A stretch of 14,955 nt of DNA from an uncultured Sutterella sp. Lineage in GTDB: Bacteria > Pseudomonadota > Gammaproteobacteria > Burkholderiales > Burkholderiaceae_F. The translations under genes and the position numbers were made by a program. The notes under the pieces were generated by a model. That model searched no databases and was not told where the DNA came from. It saw only the letters and a list, made by a program, of their open reading frames with translations. This document shows positions 1 to 6,994 of this stretch, in pieces. Every line of letters starts with the position of its first letter. The stretch's first letter is position 1. Where the stretch lies: contig CABSHY010000012.1 in NCBI GenBank assembly GCA_902477615.1, positions 1 to 14,955 of the forward strand, read 5' to 3'.

Positions 1-1
1 G

Positions 2-187
2 ACGGTTCGCTACACCGACCTCTCCGGCCAACAACAAGAGTTGCACGCCGACGGACTTTTAGCCATTTGTCTTCAACACGAATTGGATCACTTAGACGGC
101 AAGGTCTTTGTTGACCATTTAAGTCGCCTCAAACGCGACCGAGCATGCGCAAAATTGAAAAAGAAGCGTTTGCAAGAGCGCCAATAA
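2..187 (+). CDS. def: Peptide deformylase, C-terminal part (5' end outside window)
   Basis: Only the last 61 residues are visible. They carry the third deformylase motif, QHELDHLDG, at 74-100. Its HExxH supplies two metal-ligand histidines and the catalytic Glu. The enzyme removes the formyl group from the N-terminal fMet of new proteins in the cytosol. The first two motifs (GxGxAAxQ and EGCLS) would lie upstream, outside the window. The C-terminal tail is Lys/Arg-rich, as in many proteobacterial Def1 proteins. The usual partner fmt is downstream at 1240, but an opposite-strand hydrolase gene lies between them. The gene ends in TAA, just before a strong terminator hairpin. Family assignment is secure; completeness cannot be judged. 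Confidence 0.93.
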   Translation, partial: TVRYTDLSGQQQELHADGLLAICLQHELDHLDGKVFVDHLSRLKRDRACAKLKKKRLQERQ

Positions 188-190
188 TTC

Positions 191-217
191 AAAAGGACGG
201 TTTCAAGCCGTCCTTTT
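191..217. terminator. Bidirectional intrinsic terminator between def and the hydrolase gene
   Basis: A perfect 10-bp inverted repeat, AAAAGGACGG (191-200) and CCGTCCTTTT (208-217), encloses the 7-nt loop TTTCAAG. The G+C core is flanked by an A tract on one side and a T tract on the other, so it can work in both directions. It starts 3 bp after the def stop and ends 5 bp before the stop codon of the convergent hydrolase gene. Confidence 0.85.
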
Positions 218-222
218 CCATA

Positions 223-1125
223 TCAGTCTTTATAGCGGTGACAATGTTTAGACACCGCGGCAACGATCTGATCCACAACATGATCTGACAAATCATGCCC
301 CATCTTATCAATGGTTAGCATTCGAGCATTGGGAACACATTCTGCAACCTCTTCCCCGGCTCTTAACGGCAACAACGGATCATTACGACCGTGAATGACT
401 AATGTTGGCGCCATAATTCGTCTTAAGCTTTTAGAGCGGTCGCCAGAAGCTAAAATAGCCAACAACTGACGAGAACTTGCCACAGCTTGATATTCATCTT
501 CAACCATGGAGCGAGCCACTCTATAGAGGTGTTCGTCAGTATGAGGTTGAGAACCGGCACTGATCACTTTGAATAAGTTTTTCAGGTGTTTAGCCACGGC
601 TTCGACATTATGCTCATCACTGACGGGCTTCAAAATTCCACGAATTGCGTTTAACTTTCCCAGTCCCGTTCGAGGATTTCCGGAAGCGCTCATAATAGAA
701 ATCATCGATGCAATGCGCTGCGGATAATTTAAGGCCATCACTTGAGAAATCATGCCACCCATTGAAATTCCCAAAACATGAGCGCGTTTGATTTGCAACT
801 CATCCAAAACGGCTTCAGCATCGGCCGCCATGTCCTCTAATGAATAAGGCGCCTTAACCGGCAAACGCAGCAACGTTCGACAAATCGCACTAATTACTCT
901 TAAAAATCCGACATTTTCCTCGATTTTCGTCGATTTTCCGCTATCTCGATTATCGAAAGTAACCACTCGAAAACCGCTTTGAACCAATCCTTGGATAAAC
1001 GAAGGAGGCCAAGCCACTGAGGGCATCCCTAACCCCATGATTAACAAAATTACAGGAGAGCCATCATCTCCAAAGACTTCATAGTGAAGCGTTATGCTGT
1101 CTTTCGTTGTAAATTGCTTGCGCAT
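223..1125 (-). CDS. Alpha/beta hydrolase (serine esterase-type)
   Basis: A 300-residue alpha/beta-fold hydrolase. The nucleophile elbow GISMGG places the catalytic Ser at residue 121. The acid is probably Asp249 (HGRNDP) and the base His277 (MGHD). The oxyanion region is the MGLGMPS segment near residue 30, and an FDNRDSGKS motif follows at about 57-65. Similar motifs occur in the aclacinomycin-methylesterase (RdmC)-like branch, but the substrate cannot be told from sequence. There is no signal peptide, so it is probably cytosolic. I chose the ATG at 1125 because AAGGAG lies 5 nt upstream. An in-frame ATG at 1167 would add 14 residues, lacks such a site, and runs through an inverted repeat. 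The gene stands alone, reversed, between def and fmt. Class is confident; function is unknown. Confidence 0.9.
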   Translation of the reverse strand: MRKQFTTKDSITLHYEVFGDDGSPVILLIMGLGMPSVAWPPSFIQGLVQSGFRVVTFDNRDSGKSTKIEENVGFLRVISAICRTLLRLPVKAPYSLEDMAADAEAVLDELQIKRAHVLGISMGGMISQVMALNYPQRIASMISIMSASGNPRTGLGKLNAIRGILKPVSDEHNVEAVAKHLKNLFKVISAGSQPHTDEHLYRVARSMVEDEYQAVASSRQLLAILASGDRSKSLRRIMAPTLVIHGRNDPLLPLRAGEEVAECVPNARMLTIDKMGHDLSDHVVDQIVAAVSKHCHRYKD

Positions 1126-1130
1126 AAAAA

Positions 1131-1136
1131 CTCCTT
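1131..1136 (-). promoter_or_regulatory. Ribosome binding site deciding the hydrolase start
   Basis: Read on the minus strand this is AAGGAG, a full Shine-Dalgarno core, five T's before the ATG at 1125. It supports the shorter protein over the upstream in-frame ATG at 1167. Confidence 0.75.
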
Positions 1137-1140
1137 GTTT

Positions 1141-1165
1141 GTTGTAAGTGTATCGCTTACCCAAC
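1141..1165. repeat. Imperfect inverted repeat in the hydrolase leader
   Basis: GTAAGTG (1144-1150) and CGCTTAC (1154-1160) form an inverted repeat with one mismatch around TAT. It is extended by GTTG (1141-1144) and CAAC (1162-1165) with a two-base bulge. It sits just upstream of the hydrolase ribosome binding site. It could be an operator or an mRNA hairpin; sequence alone does not decide. Confidence 0.4.
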
Positions 1166-1181
1166 ATTTTTTTATCACGAA

Positions 1182-1197
1182 GCGTTAAATTAAACGC
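1182..1197. repeat. Near-perfect palindrome in the hydrolase/fmt spacer
   Basis: GCGTTAAATTAAACGC is a 16-bp dyad with two mismatched positions (14 of 16 symmetric). It lies between the divergent hydrolase and fmt genes, a few bases upstream of the candidate fmt -35 element at 1204. Placement fits a regulator site for either gene, but no regulator is encoded in the window. Confidence 0.3.
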
Positions 1198-1203
1198 AAA
1201 ATA

Positions 1204-1232
1204 TCGTCATATTTAACCCAAGTCTCTACAAT
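1204..1232 (+). promoter_or_regulatory. Candidate promoter of the fmt unit (leaderless arrangement)
   Basis: TCGTCA (1204-1209, 4 of 6 to the sigma-70 -35 consensus) is separated by 17 bp from TACAAT (1227-1232, 5 of 6 to the -10 consensus). A start site 7-8 nt after the -10 box would be at 1239-1240, on the fmt ATG itself. No Shine-Dalgarno sequence precedes that ATG, which agrees with a leaderless message. Prediction by eye only. Confidence 0.4.
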
Positions 1233-1239
1233 TTGCGTT

Positions 1240-2199
1240 ATGAAAATCATTTTTGCTGGAACCCCACCTCTTGCTGCAACCGTGTTAGCCGCCTTAATTG
1301 AAGCGGGACACGAGATTTTGCTCGTCTTGTCTCAACCCGATCGGCCTAGTGGTCGAGGGATGAAGTTAACCCCGTCTCCTGTTAAATCTTTGGCCTTAGA
1401 GCATGGGATTGAAGTGATCACCCCAAGCACCTTGTCGTTAACGAAAGGGGGAGCTGAAGCCCAAGCTGTACATGATCAACTCATTGCTCTCAATGCCGAT
1501 GTTATGGTCGTTGCAGCCTATGGGATGATTTTGCCGCAAGCGGTTTTAGATATTCCTCGTGGCATTGGGCACGATCATTCGGTCAAGTGTATTAATGTCC
1601 ACGCTAGCTTATTGCCTCGTTGGCGAGGCGCAGCCCCCATCACTCGTGCCATCGAGCATGGTGATCCTGATTTTGGCGTTACGCTTATGAAGATGGAGGC
1701 GGGCCTTGATACCGGCCCGATGCTATCTCAAGAATCATTCCCCATCAGTGCAGATGAAACGACAACGAGCTTAACGGAACGTGTTGCCCGATTAGGGGCC
1801 GACATGATGGTTAAGCTTCTTTCTGCACCCGAATCGGTAAGCTATGTCGAGCAACCCGCTGAAGGGGTAACGTATGCTGAAAAAGTGCACAAAGAAGAAG
1901 GCAAAATTGACTTTAGTTTGCCCGCCCATATTGTTGAGCGAAAAATTCGCGCATTCAATCCCTTCCCTTCCTCTTTTGCAACGCACAATGAGGTTATCAT
2001 CAAAATTTGGGAAGCGCATATCGTCGAAGTTCAAGGTCAAGCGGGTACTGTTCTTCAAGCCGATAAAAATGGTGTTGTCATTGCATGTGGCGAAAAAGCA
2101 ATTTGCGCCACTGTGTTACAACGTCCAGGGAAGCCCAAGATGCCGGTTACTAGCTTCTTGCAAGGCTACCCCATCACCAAAGGAGATTGTTTCCAATGA
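1240..2199 (+). CDS. fmt: Methionyl-tRNA formyltransferase
   Basis: A cytosolic enzyme of 319 residues that formylates Met-tRNAfMet with 10-formyltetrahydrofolate, making the initiator tRNA. The N-terminal formyltransferase domain begins MKIIFAGTP and contains the AGTP loop, QPDRPSGRG and the active-site block INVHASLLPRWRGAAP. By alignment to the Escherichia coli protein the catalytic residues are Asn119, His121 and Asp157 (GLDTGP). The C-terminal domain contains IRAFNPFP. Relative to E. coli it has extra residues near 68-80 and an IGHDHSVK loop right before the catalytic strand. The ATG lacks a Shine-Dalgarno sequence. The stop overlaps the rsmB start in an ATGA, so the two genes are probably co-transcribed and translationally coupled. 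Confidence 0.97.
   Translation: MKIIFAGTPPLAATVLAALIEAGHEILLVLSQPDRPSGRGMKLTPSPVKSLALEHGIEVITPSTLSLTKGGAEAQAVHDQLIALNADVMVVAAYGMILPQAVLDIPRGIGHDHSVKCINVHASLLPRWRGAAPITRAIEHGDPDFGVTLMKMEAGLDTGPMLSQESFPISADETTTSLTERVARLGADMMVKLLSAPESVSYVEQPAEGVTYAEKVHKEEGKIDFSLPAHIVERKIRAFNPFPSSFATHNEVIIKIWEAHIVEVQGQAGTVLQADKNGVVIACGEKAICATVLQRPGKPKMPVTSFLQGYPITKGDCFQ
2181..2186 (+). promoter_or_regulatory. Ribosome binding site deciding the rsmB start
   Basis: AGGAGA lies 9 nt before the ATG at 2196, inside the end of fmt. It supports ATG 2196, which overlaps the fmt stop as ATGA, over the upstream in-frame TTG at 2187. Confidence 0.7.
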
Positions 2200-3509
2200 G
2201 TGTCAATCTCTCAGACGCCCTTGTAAAGGCCTCTGCTTACTGGGAAGACATTAAAGAGGGAACCTTATCATTGGATAAGGCCTTAGCGCACTGTGCAACC
2301 TCCGCCGATCCCCAAATGAAAGCAGCCGTGCAAAGCATATTGCACACAGCCATTCGTCATCGAGCCAAAGTGGACTTAATTGCCACCAAACTCATGAATA
2401 AGACCCCTTCACCTGAAGTCGGGGCTTTATTGGATGTTGCGCTTGCGCTATTGGTCAACGGACAAGATAAAACCTTCACGGTCGTTAATCAGACGGTTAT
2501 CGCTGCCAAATCCGCACCGGAAACGGCTCGGGCTAGTGGCTTTATTAACGCCATTCTCCGTAATTACTTACGAAATAAGGATTCTTTTGCGTTTCTTTTC
2601 TCAAAGAATCTCAATGCTCGTTTTAATGCACCGGGTTGGTGGATTTCTAAAGTTCGAAAAGCGTTCCCCAATCAATGGGAAAGCCTTTTAGATGTGCAAA
2701 CGAAGCACCCTCCACTGACTCTGCGAGTGAATCGTCGCAAAATCTCGATGCAAGAGTATTTGGATTTAGCCCAAAAAGCTGGTGTCAACGCAAAGGCAAT
2801 TGGTCCTTGGGCGGTCATCATTGATCCGCCTTGCCCTGTTCAAAAAATCCCCGGATTTTCTCAAGGCCTTGTATCGGTTCAAGACGCCGGTAGCCAACTT
2901 GTCACAGAGATTTTAAAACTCGCTCCGGGCTCCAGAGTGTTGGACGCATGTGCAGCACCGGGTGGCAAGACGGCCCAGTTATTAGAAAACTACGATCTTG
3001 ATGTTACTGCCATTGAGATTGACCCGACTCGCGCCCCCAAGATTAACGAAACGCTTAGTCGATTGGGACTAAAGGCTGAAGTAAAAGTCGGTAGTGCCGC
3101 TGATATTGATTTCCTGGAATCATTAGGCACGTTCGATGCCATTGTTTTGGATGCTCCCTGCACTGCTTCCGGTATCGTCCGTCGCCACCCTGACATTCCT
3201 TGGGCACGACGCCAAAGCGATATTGAACAATTAGCTCAAACTCAGGCTAAAATCCTAGATACCGTTTGGCAAATTTTGCCCAATGGTAAAGACCTCTTAT
3301 ATGTGGTTTGCTCGATTTTCCCAGAAGAAGGACCTTGGCAAATTCAGGCATTTTTGAGTCGACATAAGGACGCCATTCTCAAACCGTTACCCTTTAACGG
3401 CGAAGAGATGTTACGTCTGATTCCGACGGAAAAAGAATCCTCAAAAGGATTGCCCCTTGTCCATGATGGCTTTTTCTATGCCCTTTTAAGTAAAAAGGAT
3501 GTCGCATGA
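2196..3509 (+). CDS. rsmB: 16S rRNA (cytosine-967-C5)-methyltransferase RsmB
   Basis: A 437-residue RsmB/Sun family enzyme that puts a 5-methyl group on C967 of 16S rRNA using S-adenosylmethionine. The first ~130 residues are a NusB-like helical RNA-binding domain. The methyltransferase domain has motif I DACAAPGGK (about 250-258). The two cysteines of the m5C mechanism are both present: motif IV DAPCTASG (Cys322) and motif VI VVCSIFPEEG (Cys372). An acidic IEID motif for SAM ribose binding follows motif I. Length and domain order are normal for the family. It overlaps fmt upstream (ATGA, 2196-2199) and the DUF4390 gene downstream (ATGA, 3506-3509), indicating one polycistronic unit. Confidence 0.96.
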   Translation: MSVNLSDALVKASAYWEDIKEGTLSLDKALAHCATSADPQMKAAVQSILHTAIRHRAKVDLIATKLMNKTPSPEVGALLDVALALLVNGQDKTFTVVNQTVIAAKSAPETARASGFINAILRNYLRNKDSFAFLFSKNLNARFNAPGWWISKVRKAFPNQWESLLDVQTKHPPLTLRVNRRKISMQEYLDLAQKAGVNAKAIGPWAVIIDPPCPVQKIPGFSQGLVSVQDAGSQLVTEILKLAPGSRVLDACAAPGGKTAQLLENYDLDVTAIEIDPTRAPKINETLSRLGLKAEVKVGSAADIDFLESLGTFDAIVLDAPCTASGIVRRHPDIPWARRQSDIEQLAQTQAKILDTVWQILPNGKDLLYVVCSIFPEEGPWQIQAFLSRHKDAILKPLPFNGEEMLRLIPTEKESSKGLPLVHDGFFYALLSKKDVA

Positions 3510-4105
3510 TGCAATACTGCCCAAGCCTCTTGCGCCCGCTCCTTGCTCTGATCATCGGTCTGAGCATGGTGGGTCATGCCTGGGCAGAAGATATTGCCAT
3601 TATGAACGCCTCCCTGAATAAGGCAAAAGACGGCGATACACCTGGTCTGTACCTCAATTTAGATGTTGAGTTTGACCTATCAAGAAACATTGAGGATACC
3701 CTTACACGAGGGATTCCCTTGTATTTCATCACCGAATTCCGTTTAGAGCGCCACCGTTGGTACTGGGTGGATAAGTCCATTGATGATGCCAGTTTTATGT
3801 CTCGATTGTCTTACAGCCCTCTCACCCGTCAATATCGTCTATCACGAGGTGGCTTGTCTCAATCCTTTGACAATTTAAAAGACGCACTTTCGGTATTAAA
3901 AGCTGTTCATAATTGGCAAGTTTCCGACAGAACTCATCTCAATGAACCCTCCTCTTATGAAGCGGAAGCTCGCATGCGCCTAGACGTTGAACAACTTCCT
4001 TTGCCTATGATGGTAGGCATCGGTGACGCAGATTGGAACTTAGACTCAGGGTGGCAAGCCGTCTCCATTGAGCACCGCGCGGTCGCGCCGGATAATAAGG
4101 AGTAA
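3506..4105 (+). CDS. DUF4390 family secreted/periplasmic protein
   Basis: A protein of 199 residues with a clear Sec signal peptide: a short N-terminus with Arg10, a hydrophobic core PLLALIIGLSMVG, and an AWA cleavage motif before Glu28. The mature part is mostly beta-strand-like, with WYWVDKSI and a long amphipathic C-terminal half. It contains no catalytic motif I recognise. It matches DUF4390, found beside rsmB and ntrY-type kinases in beta- and gammaproteobacteria; its function is not established. Its position directly before a sensor kinase with a periplasmic domain suggests, as inference only, a role linked to envelope sensing. A ribosome site AAGGA (3495-3499) serves ATG 3506; ATG 3509 is an equally placed alternative. 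Confidence 0.88.
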   Translation: MMQYCPSLLRPLLALIIGLSMVGHAWAEDIAIMNASLNKAKDGDTPGLYLNLDVEFDLSRNIEDTLTRGIPLYFITEFRLERHRWYWVDKSIDDASFMSRLSYSPLTRQYRLSRGGLSQSFDNLKDALSVLKAVHNWQVSDRTHLNEPSSYEAEARMRLDVEQLPLPMMVGIGDADWNLDSGWQAVSIEHRAVAPDNKE

Positions 4106-4108
4106 CAC

Positions 4109-5056
4109 ATGAGAGCACTGCTTCGCTACGGCGCAAGTATTGTTCTTGCCATCTCTGCTGTTGTCCTACTTTTTTTGACAACGGTAAGCGTTTCTACGCC
4201 TAAACTAGCACCCTATTTCCCACTTTTTTTCGTCATCAATATCTTTGTCGTTTTGATTTTGTTGACGATTCTTATCTCGCTTATCTCCAAACTTTTTACG
4301 AGATATCGCCAGAAAAAATTTGGTTCCCGTATGTTGGTGCAATTGGTGGCCACCATTTCGGTCATCACATTTTTACCTGCCCTTCTCATTTACTTTTCTT
4401 CGAACTACCTGCTCTCACAAGCGTTTGACACAGGTGTTGACTCTCGTGTTGAACGGGCATTGGAAGCTAGCGTCACACTCTCTCAAGAGACTCTGCAACG
4501 CTTACAAGCTGATCAAATTGTCACTGCTCAAACCATTGCTGATCGCCTTAATAACTCTTCCCTAGTCGCAATGACTAAAGAACTGGCCCGTACTAAAGAC
4601 TTCACTAATTCGGCCATTTTGCAGTTATTGGACTCCGAGGGACAAGTCATTGTGCACACAGCAGACGAAGAACAAGTCGTCGATTTAATTGTGTCTCCAC
4701 AAGACATCAATACAGCGCAACGTCAAGGCTATTTTGCCTCCGTTGATGGCGACCCCTTGGAAGAAGGCGAACATCAAGGAAAGTTAGCGATTCGAACCAT
4801 CGTTCCTGTCTCGACTCACGCCTTGCCCGAAGGTCTCTTTCTTCAAATTCGTCAGGTCATTAATGAACCCGTTGCCGACAATATTTCGACCATTGTTCAA
4901 GGCCTTCGTGACTATCAACAAATCATTGTTTCAAGAGATGGTCTTCAACAAATTTTCCGCTTTTCTCTTGTCCTCACCTTGACGTTGGTGTCGCTTTTTT
5001 CTGTTTTGGGAGCCTTATCCTCTCTCAACGTTGGACCGCTCCGATTCGCCAGTTAG
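4109..5056 (+). CDS. ntrY: NtrY-like sensor histidine kinase, N-terminal part (frame broken)
   Basis: Sensor half of an NtrY-like membrane histidine kinase. It starts at ATG 4109 with AAGGAG 6 nt upstream, 3 bp after the DUF4390 gene. Visible parts are three N-terminal membrane helices (about residues 6-26, 35-61 and 76-104) and a periplasmic region (~105-282). A last helix beginning at ~283 is interrupted: this frame turns into GPLRFAS and stops at 5054-5056. The missing HAMP, PAS and kinase domains continue in another frame from there to 6258. The product would be an inactive sensor stub if the sequence is right. NtrY-type kinases respond to nitrogen or redox state in other proteobacteria; the signal here is unknown. 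Confidence 0.85.
   Translation: MRALLRYGASIVLAISAVVLLFLTTVSVSTPKLAPYFPLFFVINIFVVLILLTILISLISKLFTRYRQKKFGSRMLVQLVATISVITFLPALLIYFSSNYLLSQAFDTGVDSRVERALEASVTLSQETLQRLQADQIVTAQTIADRLNNSSLVAMTKELARTKDFTNSAILQLLDSEGQVIVHTADEEQVVDLIVSPQDINTAQRQGYFASVDGDPLEEGEHQGKLAIRTIVPVSTHALPEGLFLQIRQVINEPVADNISTIVQGLRDYQQIIVSRDGLQQIFRFSLVLTLTLVSLFSVLGALSSLNVGPLRFAS
4995..5000 (+). other. Probable frameshift site: run of six T in the ntrY-like gene
   Basis: Adding one T to this T6 run makes 4109-6258 a single 716-codon reading frame. It also gives a natural last membrane helix (LFFCFGSLILSQRW) leading into PIRQLAEGTR of the HAMP domain. The second frame is open only from 4864, so the break must lie in 4864-5056. 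The homopolymer is the simplest site, not a proven one. Confidence 0.6.
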
Positions 5057-5154
5057 CAGAAGGGACCCGTCGCGTAACCGGGGGGCACTATCAACCCATT
5101 CAAGAATTTAGTGGCGCTGACGAAATTAATGAACTTACGCGCACATTTAACATC

Positions 5155-6258
5155 ATGGTTCGTGAAGTTAATGATGCACTAGGAAAGTTAGAGTCTAGAA
5201 GAGAACGATTAGAACAATCCAATATCTTCCGTGAACGTATTCTGGAAAATATTTCCACCGGCATTATCGTGCTTGATCATGAAAAGCGAATCAAAACCGC
5301 CAACATGGGAGCCGTCAAAATTTTGGGCAACAGTATTTTGCAAATCGGTGTGAAACTGGAGCACGCTTATCCGGAGTTGTTCCACATTATTTTGCCGATG
5401 CTTAAAGAAAATTCTCGTAGCATCAAGCAAGAAGATGTTACCTTGACTCCAGAGGGGAAAAACACACCACTGTCGTTATACGTTCGCAGTTCTTCCGTTC
5501 CGCTTGATAATCATCCCGGTTACTTGGTTGTGATTGATGACATGACGCAAGCCATTGCCGCACAAAAGGTGATTGCTTGGGGTGAAGTTGCTCGTCGAAT
5601 GGCCCACGAAATTAAAAATCCGCTCACCCCCATTCAACTGGCAGCCGAACGTATGCAAATTAAGCTCTCCAAGCACCTGCCTGAAGAAGATATTGTTTTA
5701 CTGGATCGCTACACGCATACAATCGTGGAACAAGTCTCTTCCATTAAACAGATGGTTAACGATTTCCGAGATTATGCAAAACTTGCCAAACCCACTCTTA
5801 AGCCATTGAATTTAAATGCCTTAATCGACGATGTCGCAACCTTGTATTCTCAAGCTGATGTCGATGTTACGCTGAATCTCGATGCAAAATTACCCGAAAT
5901 TCAGGCCGACAGAGCTCAGTTGCTGCAGGTCTTACATAACCTTTTCTCAAATGCAAAAGAAGCAAAGCAAGCTTCCCGCAACTGCCACGTCACAATGACG
6001 ACTAAACACATTCGTGAAAAGGAAAAAGATGAAGTTCTTTTTATCTTTGAAGATAACGGGCTTGGCTTTCCTCCTACAATCTTGAATCAGGCTTTTGAAC
6101 CTTACATTACGACGAAACCGACAGGAACAGGTTTAGGGCTTCCAATGGTCAAGAAAATTATTGAAGAACATAATGGCTATGTTCGCCTAAGCAATCGTAT
6201 TTCTGATGTTGGTGATGAGCCAAAAGGTGCTATAGTTACCATCGGATTTACTTTGTAA
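5155..6258 (+). CDS. ntrY: NtrY-like sensor histidine kinase, C-terminal part (HAMP-PAS-HisKA-HATPase)
   Basis: The cytoplasmic kinase half of the gene begun at 4109. ATG 5155 is only the first in-frame ATG and has no ribosome site. Meaningful sequence in this frame begins earlier, at about 5020, with HAMP (PIRQLAEGTR from 5041). Numbered on the rejoined 716-residue protein: PAS domain from ~374 (FRERILENIS), H box MAHEIKNPLTP with phospho-acceptor His500, N box with Asn615, G1 box EDNGLGF (Asp649) and G2 box TGTGLGLP (~672-679). All kinase signatures are intact, so decay, if real, is recent. It presumably phosphorylates the regulator 35 bp downstream. Either an assembly error or a fresh pseudogene explains the split. 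Confidence 0.85.
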   Translation: MVREVNDALGKLESRRERLEQSNIFRERILENISTGIIVLDHEKRIKTANMGAVKILGNSILQIGVKLEHAYPELFHIILPMLKENSRSIKQEDVTLTPEGKNTPLSLYVRSSSVPLDNHPGYLVVIDDMTQAIAAQKVIAWGEVARRMAHEIKNPLTPIQLAAERMQIKLSKHLPEEDIVLLDRYTHTIVEQVSSIKQMVNDFRDYAKLAKPTLKPLNLNALIDDVATLYSQADVDVTLNLDAKLPEIQADRAQLLQVLHNLFSNAKEAKQASRNCHVTMTTKHIREKEKDEVLFIFEDNGLGFPPTILNQAFEPYITTKPTGTGLGLPMVKKIIEEHNGYVRLSNRISDVGDEPKGAIVTIGFTL

Positions 6259-6293
6259 CCCCTTGTTTTTTCTTTCGCCCTAAGTTTTATTAC

Positions 6294-6944
6294 ATGGCAA
6301 ACGTATTAGTTATTGATGACGAAGTTGGCATTCGCGAACTTTTTAGCGAAATTCTCTCCGATGAGGGCTACTCCGTCACGCTTGCTGCCAATAGCGCCGA
6401 AGCCCGCAGGGCCGTTAAAATTTGCAATCCTGATGCCATTTTGTTGGATATCTGGATGCCTGATACCGATGGTATTTCCTTATTGAAGGAATGGGCTTCA
6501 CAAGGTCCTTTGCCATGCCCAATCGTTATGATGTCCGGCCATGCCAACATTGATATGGCTGTGGAGGCAACAAAATTTGGAGCTTTCACGTTCCTTGAAA
6601 AACCAACGTCAATTAAAACATTGATTGATACGTTGCATTCCGCTCTTGCCGCACGTCAAACCAGCGCATTGTTAGGCTCCAATCAATACGCAGCCCCCGC
6701 AAAAAAATCGCCTGAAACCAATACTGAAGCGACTAAGGACGATATATTGAGCAGTCAAATTGATTTTTCTTTACCATTAAGAGAAGCGAGAGATCAGTTT
6801 GAACGTGCGTATTTCTTGAATCTGTTAGAACAAGAAAGTTACAGCATGACAAAAGTTGCCGCAAAAGCGCAACTCGAAAGAACTCACTTGTACCGAAAAC
6901 TTCGTCAATTAGGTATCGATTGGTCCAAGGACGATACTCATTAA
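6294..6944 (+). CDS. NtrX-like response regulator, receiver plus Fis-type HTH (no AAA+ domain)
   Basis: A 216-residue response regulator. The receiver domain (1-~120) has the acidic pair Asp8/Asp9, phospho-acceptor Asp52 (LLDIWMPDTDG), Ser81 (MMSGH) and Lys103 (LEKP). A ~45-residue Ala/Thr/Ser-rich linker leads to a C-terminal Fis-type helix-turn-helix, SMTKVAAKAQLERTHLYRKL (174-193). The central sigma-54-interacting AAA+ ATPase domain of full NtrC/NtrX (~450 residues) is absent, so it cannot be a classic sigma-54 activator. Short forms like this are familiar next to NtrY-like kinases in Burkholderiales. It should be the partner of the upstream kinase. No Shine-Dalgarno sequence precedes the ATG; the upstream bases are T-rich. 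Confidence 0.9.
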   Translation: MANVLVIDDEVGIRELFSEILSDEGYSVTLAANSAEARRAVKICNPDAILLDIWMPDTDGISLLKEWASQGPLPCPIVMMSGHANIDMAVEATKFGAFTFLEKPTSIKTLIDTLHSALAARQTSALLGSNQYAAPAKKSPETNTEATKDDILSSQIDFSLPLREARDQFERAYFLNLLEQESYSMTKVAAKAQLERTHLYRKLRQLGIDWSKDDTH

Positions 6945-6976
6945 AACACTACGTTGTTTTCTTGACCAATTCGTAC

Positions 6977-6994
6977 AGCCTATTTGGCTATAAA
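6977..6994 (+). promoter_or_regulatory. Possible -10 element and small dyad before trkA
   Basis: TATAAA (6989-6994, 5 of 6 to the -10 consensus) lies 13 bp before the trkA ATG and overlaps the end of a small dyad AGCC-TATTT-GGCT (6977-6989). The only -35-like hexamer, TTGACC at 6962-6967, is 21 bp upstream, too far for a good promoter. Weak; it could equally be chance in an AT-rich spacer. Confidence 0.2.

Noticed and set aside
1874..2254. 126-codon plus-strand frame across the fmt/rsmB junction
   Set aside because: It lies in another frame over two well-conserved proteins and has low-complexity composition without family motifs.
4985..5056. Programmed -1 ribosomal frameshift in the ntrY-like gene
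   Set aside because: The codons around the T run are ctt ttt tct, which do not form a proper X-XXY-YYZ slippery heptamer, and I see no strong downstream hairpin. A homopolymer error or mutation is simpler.
5155..6258. Independent soluble kinase gene starting at ATG 5155
   Set aside because: There is no ribosome site, and conserved HAMP sequence in the same frame lies upstream of this ATG, so it is the remainder of the split gene.
6943..6960. Terminator between the response regulator and trkA genes
   Set aside because: AAAACA/TGTTTT is a short AT-only stem with too little stability to call.
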